Source of the DNA: Bifidobacterium sp.
GTDB taxonomy: Bacteria > Actinomycetota > Actinomycetes > Actinomycetales > Bifidobacteriaceae
DNA length: 21,163 bases
Assembly (NCBI GenBank): GCA_022739095.1
Contig: JAIJEI010000012.1
Span: 1-21,163, forward strand
Direction of reading: 5' to 3'
In this document: one piece after another, positions 1 to 7,184 of the stretch
Layout: each line of letters opens with the position of its first letter
Numbering within the stretch: position 1 is the first letter of the stretch
Translations under genes and position numbers: made by a program
The notes under the pieces: model-generated
Seen by the model: only the letters and a program-made list of their open reading frames with translations
What the model was told of the DNA's origin: nothing
Database searches by the model: none

Positions 1-590
1 TAGCTTTCGATATGCAGCGTCTGCGCCATGACCTCTTTGATGGTTCGGTCGCTGATGTTCGGATGCGAGCGAACCAGCGAGATAAGCCCCACGATTAGCG
101 TGAAGAACGTCTCATGGACGTTGGTGATTGGCAGACCATGCATCTGCTCGAAATCACGTACGGTGGTCTGGGCAATGTAGTCGGCAATACGGTCCGCCGC
201 GCGGTCAATGAACTTGATATACAGCTCGGCGTTGCCATCTTGGATCATACGGTTTGAGAAGGGGCTCTCGTCGGCGATCAGGGAGCGGAGCACATGCACG
301 ATGTCGTCTAATGCCTTGTTCACGTTGCCTGTTTCGCGCGCTTGGTTCCACTGCTTCAACGTGGTGAGGATTTCGTCGATGACGTCATCGAGTACTGCGT
401 CGGCTACGGCTTCCTTGTCTTCGAAGTAGTGGTAGAACAGCGAACGCGTCATACCGACTTCGCTTGCGATATCGGAAACGGTGATTTTGGAGAAGCCTTT
501 TTCCAGACACACCTTGCGCGCGGCTTGCACGATGGCGTCGCGCCGAGCATCGCCACGGGTGGGGCGTTTCTCGTCGAGGATATCGCTCAT
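1..590 (-). CDS. TetR/AcrR-family transcriptional regulator (3' end at or beyond window edge)
   Basis: Read on the minus strand from ATG at 588-590, this gives MSDILDEKRPTRGDARRD and continues for 196 codons to the window edge. The last two visible bases are TA, so it either stops here or runs slightly further. Residues about 18-65 form a typical TetR DNA-binding domain: a first helix (DAIVQAARKVCLEKGF), then ITVSDIASEVGMTRSLFYHYF, matching the family's helix-turn-helix and FYxYF signature. The remainder is an all-helical ligand-binding domain without recognisable specificity. An excellent ribosome binding site (AGGAGG, revcomp of 595-600) lies 5 nt before the ATG and fixes the start. It is divergent from dnaX; TetR proteins usually repress themselves and a neighbour, but no obvious efflux target is visible here. 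The family call is firm; the ligand and targets are unknown. Confidence 0.9.
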   Translation of the reverse strand, partial: MSDILDEKRPTRGDARRDAIVQAARKVCLEKGFSKITVSDIASEVGMTRSLFYHYFEDKEAVADAVLDDVIDEILTTLKQWNQARETGNVNKALDDIVHVLRSLIADESPFSNRMIQDGNAELYIKFIDRAADRIADYIAQTTVRDFEQMHGLPITNVHETFFTLIVGLISLVRSHPNISDRTIKEVMAQTLHIES

Positions 591-626
591 GGGCACCTCC
601 TGACTACAACCGTTATTGACACTATG

Positions 627-654
627 TTAATACAAAGAAAGTGGTTAATAACAA
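627..654 (-). promoter_or_regulatory. Candidate promoter of the tetR-type gene
   Basis: On the minus strand a -35-like TTGTTA (649-654) and a -10-like TATTAA (627-632) are separated by 16 nt in an AT-rich stretch, about 40 nt before the ATG. The same DNA carries weak inverted repeats (TTATTGAC/GTTAATA around 613-632 and GTTA-A-TAAC around 644-652), which could be an autoregulatory operator. This is pattern matching only. Confidence 0.4.
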
Positions 655-672
655 TAAAAAATGCGGTAACCG

Positions 673-701
673 TTGTCGGGTGAATGTCGTTGGAATATAA
701 A
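673..701 (+). promoter_or_regulatory. Candidate dnaX promoter
   Basis: TTGTCG (673-678) and TATAAA (696-701) are separated by exactly 17 nt, a good sigma-70-type arrangement, and point towards dnaX about 85 nt downstream. The intergenic stretch contains no other gene. Confidence 0.45.
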
Positions 702-785
702 CAGTCATCTCGATTCGGTAACTATGAACCCGGTTTATCTTGACTGTTTATCGGTAATTCTGAGGGCAAAGGTAGGTTAGTAGCT

Positions 786-3524
786 ATGGCACTTGCACTG
801 TATCGTCGCTATCGTCCGGACACCTTCGAAGGGGTCATCGGCCAGGACCAGGTCACGGTCCCGCTGATGCGCGCCTTGGACGAGGGCAAACTCACGCATG
901 CCTATCTGTTCTCAGGTCCGCGAGGCTGCGGCAAAACCAGCTCCGCGCGTATCCTGGCCCGTTGCGTCAACTGTGCCAAAGGGCCGACTTCCCACCCCTG
1001 CGGCGAATGCGAAAGCTGCAAGGACCTGGCCACCGGCGGACCAGGTTCCATCGACGTGGTCGAAATCGATGCGGCCTCGCACAACGGTGTGGACGATGCC
1101 CGAGAATTGCGAGAACGCGCTGGGTTCGCCCCTGCGCGCGACCGCTATAAGATTTTCATTCTCGATGAGGCCCACATGGTCACGCAGCAGGGCTTCAATG
1201 CGCTGCTTAAAATCGTTGAAGAGCCGCCTGAACATGTGATGTTCATCTTTGCCACCACCGAACCAGACAAGGTGATCGGCACCATCCGTTCGCGCACCCA
1301 CCACTATCCGTTCCGTCTGGTACCGCAGGAAGTCATGGGTCCCTACCTGGAGACGATCTGCGACAAGGAAGGCATCAAGCCCGAACCCGGTGTGCTGAAA
1401 CTGGCGATGCGCGCCGGTGGCGGCTCCATGCGAGATACCCTGTCCGTGCTGGACCAGCTGATGGTTGGTTCGGTCGAAGGCGTTATCACCCATGATGCCG
1501 CTGTAGCCCTGCTCGGCTTCACGCCGGCGGCGCTGATCGGCGAGGCCGTGGATGCGGTAATCGATCACAACGGCGAAGCCCTGTACGGCGTTATCCAGAA
1601 AGTCGTGGTCGGCGGATTCGATCCGAGGCGATTCGTCGAAGACCTGCTGGCTCGCGTGCGTGATTTGCTGGTGCTTACGTTGGCCGGGGACCGTGCGGAA
1701 TCCGTGCTGTCCGACACGGCCGAGGCCGAGGATATGGACGATCTGCACCGCCAAGCCAAGTCGCTGGGACTGGGCGCACTGACCGCCATGGCAGACATCA
1801 TCAACACTACGTTGGGTGCCATGACCGGAGCCATTTCTCCGCGTATGCGCTTGGAACTGCTGGCCGCACGATTGTTGGCCGGCAGTGAATCAGGCTTTGC
1901 AACAGCCGCTCCCGCGCCAGCCGCTTCTGGCATGCCGCCTGCGGCTGCTTCTTCGACTCCGACTACGCCAGCCGCTTCCGGTGCGGGGGCCAGTGGTTTT
2001 GCCGGCGCATCGCGAGGCGGGTTTGCCGGAGCCTCACATGGCGGATTCTCCGGTGCTGCACGCAACCAGCAAGCAGCCGCGCCTCAGGGCACCGCTTCCC
2101 ATGAATCTGTTGGAGGCAATGGCCCTGTCAATGGCCCCATCAACAGCCTAGTCAGCGACCGGTCCGCGGGCTCTCCGTCTGCGCAACCTGCCGCAGCAAC
2201 TGCTGCCGGTGCCGTTCCTGCTGCCAATGCCGGGTGGGGCGCTCCCGTCGCGTCGCCGGCCGCCCCGGCCCAGCCGGTGGCTTCGTCTGCGGCATCGGAT
2301 AATCGGTCCATCGATGAGAAGTGGGATGCGGCCGTCGCCGCTTTGCCGGAAACCATTCGTGAATATGTGTCGCGAGACAAGGTGCCGACCGTAAAATTCG
2401 GCCCCAATCGTAAGGGTCTGCCTTGCCTGTCGATGACGTTCGACAAGTCGTTGAGCCAGCACGCTTTCGCCTTGGCCGTGGATAACAGCGGTAAGAAGGC
2501 GGCGACCGTGGTGATGGATGCCGTACGCAATGAGTTCGGTGCCAATGCGGTTATTGCCCCTTCTGCGGTCGCGGCGAATGGCGAGCGAGTCGAATCCGTC
2601 AAGCGTATGAGCCCGGAGCAATTGGCCAAGGTCAAGCAGCAGATTGCCATGGCCAAGGCCGGATTGGCCGCGTCGAGTTTGGGCGCGGGCCTTGGCATTC
2701 ATATGGGGAGCGAGCCGAAAGCTCCGAAGCCGGCTGCAACAGGCCAAGCCGAGGATACGGACGACAGCCATCGAGCCAGCCAATCCAGTGCATCCACGAC
2801 GGCGAAGAGCTGGATTGACGATGACCCTTGGGCCAAGCCGGCCGTAAGCAACGCTTCACCGCAATCTGCAGACGGGTTCGCGCCTAACGAGCCCGCTGCT
2901 ACGCCTGCGCCCGAAGAGCATCACAAGAAACATGTTGCGGTTCCAGACATCAGTGATGGTGTTGATCCGTGGGCCGCTCCGGCTGCTCCTGTTGCACCCG
3001 TTGCGTCCGTTGCGTCCGTTGGACCCACTGAACAGTCCACGGGGCAGCCAGCCACCGCATCTTCCGCTACGGCAGTTGCCGGCGTAAGCGATGATCCATG
3101 GAATCAGCCGCAATCTCAGGCTACGGCCTCGCCGGCACCGCAACCGGTCGAAGCCGACCCGTGGAACCAGCCTCAGCAGCAGTCTCCTCACGATGACCCG
3201 TGGAATCAGCCGCAGGCAGTTCCGCAATCGGTTCCGCAGACAGCCCCGCACGATGATCCGTGGAATCAGCCACAGCCCGCACAGCCGACGCCGAATACCG
3301 ACCCGTGGAATAGTCAGCCCCAGCCCCAGCCCCAGCCGCAGCCGCAAGTCGCGGCCGAGGACGACGAATACTCGATGAGCGACCAGTCGCTCGGCGAGGC
3401 GACGGCCATGAATCTCGACGATCTGAAAAAGCTATTCGAGGTCAAAAAAGTCGAGCAATTCGCGGCAGATGATCCGAAGAACCCCAAGAACATCCAGCCT
3501 GCCAAGAAGCACTCGGATGAATAA
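786..3524 (+). CDS. dnaX: DNA polymerase III subunit gamma/tau (clamp loader)
   Basis: This is the ATP-driven clamp-loader motor that places the sliding beta clamp on DNA and couples the replicase to it. The N-terminal AAA+ module is clear: Walker A GPRGCGKT (44-51), a zinc-binding Cys set (C63, C72, C75, C78), Walker B FILDEAH (D127, E128) and sensor-1 ATTEP (156-160). The collar-type helical domain follows to about residue 370. From about 375 onward the protein is low-complexity Ala/Pro/Ser/Gln, interrupted by a more ordered segment around 505-640, and then seven DPW motifs. At 912 residues it is much longer than E. coli tau (643), with the excess in the linker and tail. recR begins 25 bp after the stop, an arrangement common in bacteria and suggestive of one operon. 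I see no convincing programmed frameshift site that would make a gamma form. Confidence 0.97.
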   Translation: MALALYRRYRPDTFEGVIGQDQVTVPLMRALDEGKLTHAYLFSGPRGCGKTSSARILARCVNCAKGPTSHPCGECESCKDLATGGPGSIDVVEIDAASHNGVDDARELRERAGFAPARDRYKIFILDEAHMVTQQGFNALLKIVEEPPEHVMFIFATTEPDKVIGTIRSRTHHYPFRLVPQEVMGPYLETICDKEGIKPEPGVLKLAMRAGGGSMRDTLSVLDQLMVGSVEGVITHDAAVALLGFTPAALIGEAVDAVIDHNGEALYGVIQKVVVGGFDPRRFVEDLLARVRDLLVLTLAGDRAESVLSDTAEAEDMDDLHRQAKSLGLGALTAMADIINTTLGAMTGAISPRMRLELLAARLLAGSESGFATAAPAPAASGMPPAAASSTPTTPAASGAGASGFAGASRGGFAGASHGGFSGAARNQQAAAPQGTASHESVGGNGPVNGPINSLVSDRSAGSPSAQPAAATAAGAVPAANAGWGAPVASPAAPAQPVASSAASDNRSIDEKWDAAVAALPETIREYVSRDKVPTVKFGPNRKGLPCLSMTFDKSLSQHAFALAVDNSGKKAATVVMDAVRNEFGANAVIAPSAVAANGERVESVKRMSPEQLAKVKQQIAMAKAGLAASSLGAGLGIHMGSEPKAPKPAATGQAEDTDDSHRASQSSASTTAKSWIDDDPWAKPAVSNASPQSADGFAPNEPAATPAPEEHHKKHVAVPDISDGVDPWAAPAAPVAPVASVASVGPTEQSTGQPATASSATAVAGVSDDPWNQPQSQATASPAPQPVEADPWNQPQQQSPHDDPWNQPQAVPQSVPQTAPHDDPWNQPQPAQPTPNTDPWNSQPQPQPQPQPQVAAEDDEYSMSDQSLGEATAMNLDDLKKLFEVKKVEQFAADDPKNPKNIQPAKKHSDE
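2823..3347 (+). repeat. DPW-repeat coding region and QP tail in dnaX
   Basis: Residues 680-841 of DnaX contain seven DPW tripeptides: DDPWAKPA, VDPWAAPA, then DDPWNQPQ, ADPWNQPQ, DDPWNQPQ, DDPWNQPQ and TDPWNSQPQ. A run of alternating Gln-Pro follows. The DNA copies are diverged at third positions, so they look maintained at the protein level rather than freshly duplicated. Regularly spaced aromatic/acidic short motifs in a disordered tail usually mean a multivalent binding platform; the partner is unknown. Confidence 0.85.
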
Positions 3525-3549
3525 TGAGGACGAATAACGAGGAATACCC

Positions 3550-4152
3550 ATGGCACTTGCTTATGACGGCGCAATACAGCGACTGATCGACGCTTTCGGG
3601 CGGCTACCCGGCATCGGGCCGAAGGGCGCGCAGCGTATCGCCTTCTACATGTTGTCCGCGCCCGAAGATGAAGCGCGCGATTTGGCCGAGGCCATCGAAG
3701 AGGTCAAGGCCAAGATCCGCTTCTGTGATATTTGCGGCAACGTGTGCGAATCCAGCCCCTGCCCGGTATGTGCCGACCCGAGGCGCGACCGTTCGGTGAT
3801 CTGCGTGGTTGAAGAGCCCAAGGATGTGATGAGCATCGAGCGCACGCGCGAATACCGCGGCCTATACCATGTGCTCGGCGGCGCAATCAACCCAATGGCC
3901 AACGTTGGCCCTGCCGACCTGCGTATTCCCGGTCTGCTCAAACGCTTAGAAGGCGATGAGGTCAAGGAAGTGATTATGGCGCTCGACCCGAATATCGAAG
4001 GCGAGGCCACCACCAGTTACTTGACCCAGCTATTGCGGCCCGTAGGTGTCAAGGTCACCCGACTTGCCAGCGGCCTGCCGGTGGGCTCCGACTTGGAGTA
4101 CGCCGACGAAATCACGCTGGGCAGGGCACTGGCCGGTCGGCGCGAGGCCTAG
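3550..4152 (+). CDS. recR: Recombination mediator protein RecR
   Basis: RecR works with RecF and RecO to load RecA on gapped DNA during repair of stalled forks. The 200-residue length matches the family. Visible features are the N-terminal helix-hairpin-helix (RLPGIGPKGAQRIAF, 18-32), the zinc finger C59-x2-C62 with C71-x2-C74, and a Toprim domain from about residue 83 (ICVVEEPKDVMSIE) with acidic DPNIEGEATT near 145-154. The ATG at 3550 gives the standard RecR N-terminus, with GAGGAA about 8 nt upstream. It lies 25 bp behind dnaX and is probably co-transcribed. Its TAG stop overlaps the stop of the convergent sortase gene. Confidence 0.97.
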   Translation: MALAYDGAIQRLIDAFGRLPGIGPKGAQRIAFYMLSAPEDEARDLAEAIEEVKAKIRFCDICGNVCESSPCPVCADPRRDRSVICVVEEPKDVMSIERTREYRGLYHVLGGAINPMANVGPADLRIPGLLKRLEGDEVKEVIMALDPNIEGEATTSYLTQLLRPVGVKVTRLASGLPVGSDLEYADEITLGRALAGRREA

Positions 4153-5282
4153 GCCAGCGTATCATTGGCGCTTTCGCCCTTGCGGCGCATCCACGGCCAG
4201 AATGCGCCGTGGCGGATGATGCGCGCGGCCTTGTGTCGTCGTGCCAGCCAGATAATGAACAGTCCTGCCGCCAGTATGCCTAGGCCAACACCAAGGGCGA
4301 TATTGCGCGCGTCAAGCACGTCATTCGGCTCAGGGGCCGGCATCGGAATCGCCACGCGGTGCCCGGAGATGAGCAGTCGGTGCGTGTTCACGCCGTATGG
4401 CGTACAGGTCATCAAGGTGGCACGGTCCTCACCCGGCACGATCTTGAGCTTCGACGTGTCATCCGGCAAAATCACTGAAATGCGGTCCACTTTGTAGCCC
4501 AAAGTTTCGCCCATGACTTCGATGTAGAAGAAGTCGCCCTCTTTCACCTCGTCCAAACGGGTGAACATCAGCGCTTCAACCAACCCACGGTGCCCGGTAA
4601 TGACCGAATGGGTGGACTTACCTCCCACCGGCAGCGACGTGCCGTACAAGTGACCGGCACCAGAAGCCAGTGCCTCCTCGGAAGTGCCGTGATAAATCGG
4701 CAGATTGATGGACTGCTTGGGCACCTTGATTGCGCCCATCACGCCGTTGCCGGTATTAAGCAGTGACTGGTATTCCTGGTCTTTCTTTGAGGCGGAATCC
4801 TCGCCGCTGGCTTGGGATCCTCCTTGGGCGGCGGAGAACGGGTCGACGGCTTCACCCAAGATGGGCTGGCCGGATTCAGCGAGCTTCTTGTTGTATGCGC
4901 GGGCCGCTGTGAGCTTGTCTTCCGCCTGCGGGTAAGGCCAGCCGGCTACTTCTTTGGCCGTGGTGGCTGTGGTGGCGGCCAAGTTGCGGTCGGACTCGAA
5001 TTGCAACGCTAGCGGGAAGCAGGCCACGGCGATTGCGGCGATCAGCAACACAATGGTGATGATGCGCATCGCCCACAGATTGCGTTGCAGGCGTCGGCGC
5101 TCGGCCACGAGATCGCTGATATCGATGACTTCGTCAAATGGAGTTGGAACGAATGCCGCGGGCTTGGGGCGCGCTGAGGAAACGTTGTCATTTGCAGATG
5201 TGTCATCCGGCATGGCCGCGTTGTCTTCCTGCATTTTCTGTGAGGCACGCTTACTCGTCGAACGTCGATGCAGCAATGCCAT
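4149..5282 (-). CDS. Class C (pilus-type) sortase
   Basis: A membrane-anchored cysteine transpeptidase. Class C sortases polymerise pilins by joining an LPxTG-like sorting signal to a lysine of the next subunit. The catalytic triad is visible: H231 in TGHRG, C293 in TLMTCTPYG and R302 in HRLLISGHR. One hydrophobic segment spans about 70-92, and a second (about 328-347) is followed by a basic tail, the two-anchor layout of class C enzymes. DPF at 147-149, before the catalytic domain, matches the lid motif (DPW/DPF) that covers the active site in this class. An acidic and basic cytoplasmic head of about 68 residues is longer than usual. The start is supported by AAGGA 10 nt upstream. No pilin gene is in the window, so this is either an orphan housekeeping-like copy or acts on substrates encoded elsewhere. 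Confidence 0.92.
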   Translation of the reverse strand: MALLHRRSTSKRASQKMQEDNAAMPDDTSANDNVSSARPKPAAFVPTPFDEVIDISDLVAERRRLQRNLWAMRIITIVLLIAAIAVACFPLALQFESDRNLAATTATTAKEVAGWPYPQAEDKLTAARAYNKKLAESGQPILGEAVDPFSAAQGGSQASGEDSASKKDQEYQSLLNTGNGVMGAIKVPKQSINLPIYHGTSEEALASGAGHLYGTSLPVGGKSTHSVITGHRGLVEALMFTRLDEVKEGDFFYIEVMGETLGYKVDRISVILPDDTSKLKIVPGEDRATLMTCTPYGVNTHRLLISGHRVAIPMPAPEPNDVLDARNIALGVGLGILAAGLFIIWLARRHKAARIIRHGAFWPWMRRKGESANDTLA

Positions 5283-5326
5283 AGTCGCCTGTTCCTTCGT
5301 TTGATCTGCTCATGATTTGCTTATAC

Positions 5327-5345
5327 AAGACGGCCGGTCCGTCTT
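5327..5345. promoter_or_regulatory. Palindrome AAGACGG-N5-CCGTCTT, candidate operator upstream of the sortase
   Basis: A perfect 7-bp inverted repeat with a 5-nt centre, 45 nt before the sortase start. On the minus strand a -10-like TATAAG follows directly (about 5319-5324), so the palindrome would lie between the -35 and -10 regions, a typical repressor position. Size and symmetry suit a TetR-type dimer; the regulator is not identified. Confidence 0.5.
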
Positions 5346-5361
5346 AGTAGTGCGTGGCATA

Positions 5362-5385
5362 GGTGTTGCCGCAAATGGCGACACC
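5362..5385. other. Stem-loop GGTGTTGCC / GGCGACACC
   Basis: Nine-base arms (5362-5370 and 5377-5385), paired except for one T-G position, around a 6-nt loop. Flanking GCGTG and CACGC can extend the stem. There is no T-run, so it is not a plain terminator. It lies in the gene-free stretch 5283-5640, where I found no coding signal apart from this hairpin, the palindrome before it and the 23-bp repeats after it. Confidence 0.45.
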
Positions 5386-5508
5386 GCACGCGTCACACTG
5401 CGAAACGTTACTCCGCGCCAAGCCTTTCATGCAACATGCCGACAAGGGCCTCATAGGGGCAATGTAGGGGGCATAAGAAGTCCGAAAAAGTCTGGTTCGT
5501 AATCTAGT

Positions 5509-5600
5509 GTCCAACTTCCCTAATAGGGATGGTCCAACTTCCACAACGAAAATGGTCCAACTTCCACAATTAGAATGGTCCAATTTCCGCAATAGGGTGA
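5509..5600. repeat. Four 23-bp tandem repeats (GTCCAACTTCC family)
   Basis: Units at 5509-5531, 5532-5554, 5555-5577 and 5578-5600 have exactly 23 bp each and no gaps. All begin GTCCAA(C/T)TTCC and end in an A/G-rich part. Because 23 is not a multiple of three, and the head of each unit is conserved while its tail varies, this is a non-coding DNA motif. It ends 40 bp before the start of the decayed ATPase gene, so it may have been its control region. About two helical turns per unit would place bound protein copies on roughly the same face. Confidence 0.9.
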
Positions 5601-5640
5601 TTTATAGGTTGATGTTTCGACGGTTTGCGGGAGGGCACAT

Positions 5641-6022
5641 ATGGCAGGGGAGAGCTCGGAGATTCAATGTGGTGAGTACCTTCCTCGAGTGGCTGATGGG
5701 TTGCTGACTCAGGCATTGCAGTCTTCTGGTGCCGTTCAGATTAAAGGTCCAAAATGGTGTGGCAAGACTGCAACGGCAGAAAGGCAGTCGGCGAGTCAGG
5801 TCTTCATGCAGGATCCGGATCGCAGTGCTACGCTGTTGGCCTTGGCTGATACAAAGCCTTCTCTCATCCTGCGAGGTGAGGAGCCGAGGGAGGCGGTTAC
5901 GGCAGTTGACCGGTCGGCATCCTCTCATCCTGCGAGGTGAGGAGCCGAGACTCATTGATGAATGGCAGATGGCCCCGGAGAAACTCCTTAATGATTTCGA
6001 GACCTTTGGCTTGCTGTTTGAC
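5641..6022 (+). pseudogene. Remnant of a DUF4143-type AAA+ ATPase gene
   Basis: ATG at 5641 follows GGGAGG by 8 nt. The first frame reads MAGESSEIQCGEYLPRVADG and later IKGPKWCGKTATAE, a Walker A typical of the DUF4143 ATP-binding family (residues about 34-42). Frame 1 then hits a stop at 5938-5940. The expected continuation, EEPRLIDEWQMAP, appears in frame +2 after a 61-bp duplication (5861-5949). After that, APEKLLNDFETFGLLFD jumps from the early Walker B-side segment to a motif that, from my knowledge of the family, lies in the C-terminal DUF4143 domain, so a large internal part seems deleted. Homology ends at about 6022 and the C-terminus is missing. The family's function is poorly defined, and the remnant cannot make a working ATPase. 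Confidence 0.8.
5861..5949 (+). repeat. 28-bp direct repeat marking a 61-bp duplication/insertion
   Basis: Identical 28-mers (core TCATCCTGCGAGGTGAGG) lie at 5861-5888 and 5922-5949, separated by 33 bp of unrelated sequence (5889-5921). The 61-bp offset shifts the reading frame by one. Deleting one offset would rejoin SLILRGEEPR to LIDEWQMAP in frame. This is one visible lesion that inactivates the ATPase gene. Confidence 0.85.
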
Positions 6023-6046
6023 CCATCGTCCCCAACACACAAGGAA

Positions 6047-6073
6047 AAGGCCCGGGCTGCGGGACCGGGCCTT
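6047..6073. terminator. Perfect 9-bp inverted repeat AAGGCCCGG / CCGGGCCTT, possible terminator
   Basis: Arms at 6047-6055 and 6065-6073 around a 9-nt loop. On the minus strand the stem is followed by TTTTCCTT, so it resembles an intrinsic terminator in that direction. On the plus strand no T-run follows. It lies just past the ATPase remnant and may be what is left of that locus's own terminator. Confidence 0.5.
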
Positions 6074-6364
6074 GAAAAGGAGAGAGGAAGAAGAAGGTAT
6101 TCAGTTATGGGGTTCTGCGGAAACCGCGCCGGTTTGCTTTCGTTTGCCGGTAATTGATAGTCAACCGCTCGAATCTCAAAGGATGCATGCGGCTGCCTCA
6201 AAGAACCACCGGTGAAAACTTGAATATTTGCTGAACAACGTAGGCCATGCCCGTGTCCGCATGCCGGCGCGAGGTCGCGGGGTGAACGCGACAACCCTTA
6301 TAATCGTTGCGTTTGCGTAGAATATCGACCAAACAAATCTCTAAGAGAAGAACAAAGGACAGTA
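6074..6364 (+). promoter_or_regulatory. 5' region of the aspartokinase genes with candidate -10
   Basis: This gene-free stretch contains a consensus TATAAT (6299-6304) and a second TAGAAT (6318-6323), about 60 and 40 nt before the aspartokinase start. No strong -35 is seen for either. AAAGGAC at 6354-6360 is a good ribosome binding site for the GTG at 6365. A 16-codon ORF from 6108 (MGFCGNRAGLLSFAGN) is not rich in Lys, Thr or Met and so does not look like an attenuation peptide. I see no known riboswitch. Confidence 0.45.
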
Positions 6365-7129
6365 GTGGCTCTCATCGTGCAGAAGTACGGCGGCTCGTCG
6401 GTCGCCGATACCGAATCGATCAAACGTGTGGCCAAGCGCGTTGTTGAGACGGAGAAGAAGGGCAACAAGGTGGCCGTGGTGGTCTCCGCCATGGGCGACG
6501 CCACCGATGACCTTATCGATCAGGCGCTGAGCATCGACTCCAACCCGCCCGAGCGCGAGATGGACATGCTGATGACCGCAGGCGAGCGAATTTCCATGAG
6601 CCTGCTGGCCATGGCCATTCACGCCGAAGGCAGCCGCGCCCACTCCTTCACCGGTCAGCAGGCCGGCTTCTTCACCGACGCCCGTTACGGCGCGGCCCAC
6701 ATCAAGGCCGTGAGACCGGACCGCGTGAAGAACGCGCTCTCATTGGGAGACATCGCCATCGTTGCCGGCTTCCAGGGCATCAACGCCAAGGGTGACGCCA
6801 CCACGCTCGGACGCGGTGGTTCGGACACGTCCGCCGTGGCACTCGCTGTGGCCCTTGGTGCCGATATCTGCGAGATTTACACCGACGTGGACGGCATCTT
6901 TACCGCTGATCCGCGCATCGTGCCTTCTGCCCGCCGCATTCCTTCCATCGACTATGAGTCGATTCTGGAGATGGCCTCCTGCGGCTCCAAGGTGCTGGCA
7001 CTGCGCTGCGTAGAGTACGCTCAGCGTTTCAACATGCCGCTGCACGTGCGCTCTTCGTTCTCCCGTCGCCCCGGCACGCTGGTTGTGCCTGACGGCATTG
7101 ACCTGCGCACGCTGCCGAACCTCGACTGA
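6365..7129 (+). CDS. lysC: Aspartokinase, catalytic subunit encoded as a separate gene
   Basis: Phosphorylates aspartate to 4-aspartyl phosphate, the first step to diaminopimelate/lysine, methionine and threonine. The 254-residue product is the amino-acid kinase domain only: KYGGSS at residues 7-12 (nucleotide/substrate loop), MTAGERIS in the middle, GRGGSDTSA in the ATP region and YTDVDGIFTADPR towards the end. In most bacteria this domain continues into two ACT domains (total about 400-420 residues). Here it stops after LRTLPNLD and the ACT part is a distinct gene 55 bp downstream in another frame. The GTG start at 6365 is supported by AAAGGAC about 5 nt before it and gives the standard N-terminus. 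The kinase call is firm; that it works as a complex with the next gene's product is inference. Confidence 0.95.
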   Translation: MALIVQKYGGSSVADTESIKRVAKRVVETEKKGNKVAVVVSAMGDATDDLIDQALSIDSNPPEREMDMLMTAGERISMSLLAMAIHAEGSRAHSFTGQQAGFFTDARYGAAHIKAVRPDRVKNALSLGDIAIVAGFQGINAKGDATTLGRGGSDTSAVALAVALGADICEIYTDVDGIFTADPRIVPSARRIPSIDYESILEMASCGSKVLALRCVEYAQRFNMPLHVRSSFSRRPGTLVVPDGIDLRTLPNLD

Positions 7130-7184
7130 GCGCGGCTACAGCGAACAATAATCGTAAGTAATTTCAACCAAGACAAGGCAAGAC

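Noticed and set aside
3424..3452. Possible programmed frameshift site in dnaX (runs of A before G)
   Set aside because: The heptamer is G AAA AAG rather than A AAA AAG, and it lies almost at the end of the gene, where a shift would make no gamma-like product.
5344..5592. Minus-strand ORF through the 23-bp repeats
   Set aside because: The repeat period shifts frame at each unit, so no repeated peptide is conserved. The DNA motif, not a protein, is what repeats.
6108..6158. 16-codon ORF MGFCGNRAGLLSFAGN before the aspartokinase gene
   Set aside because: It has a weak ribosome binding site, no Lys/Thr/Met enrichment, and lies upstream of the best -10.
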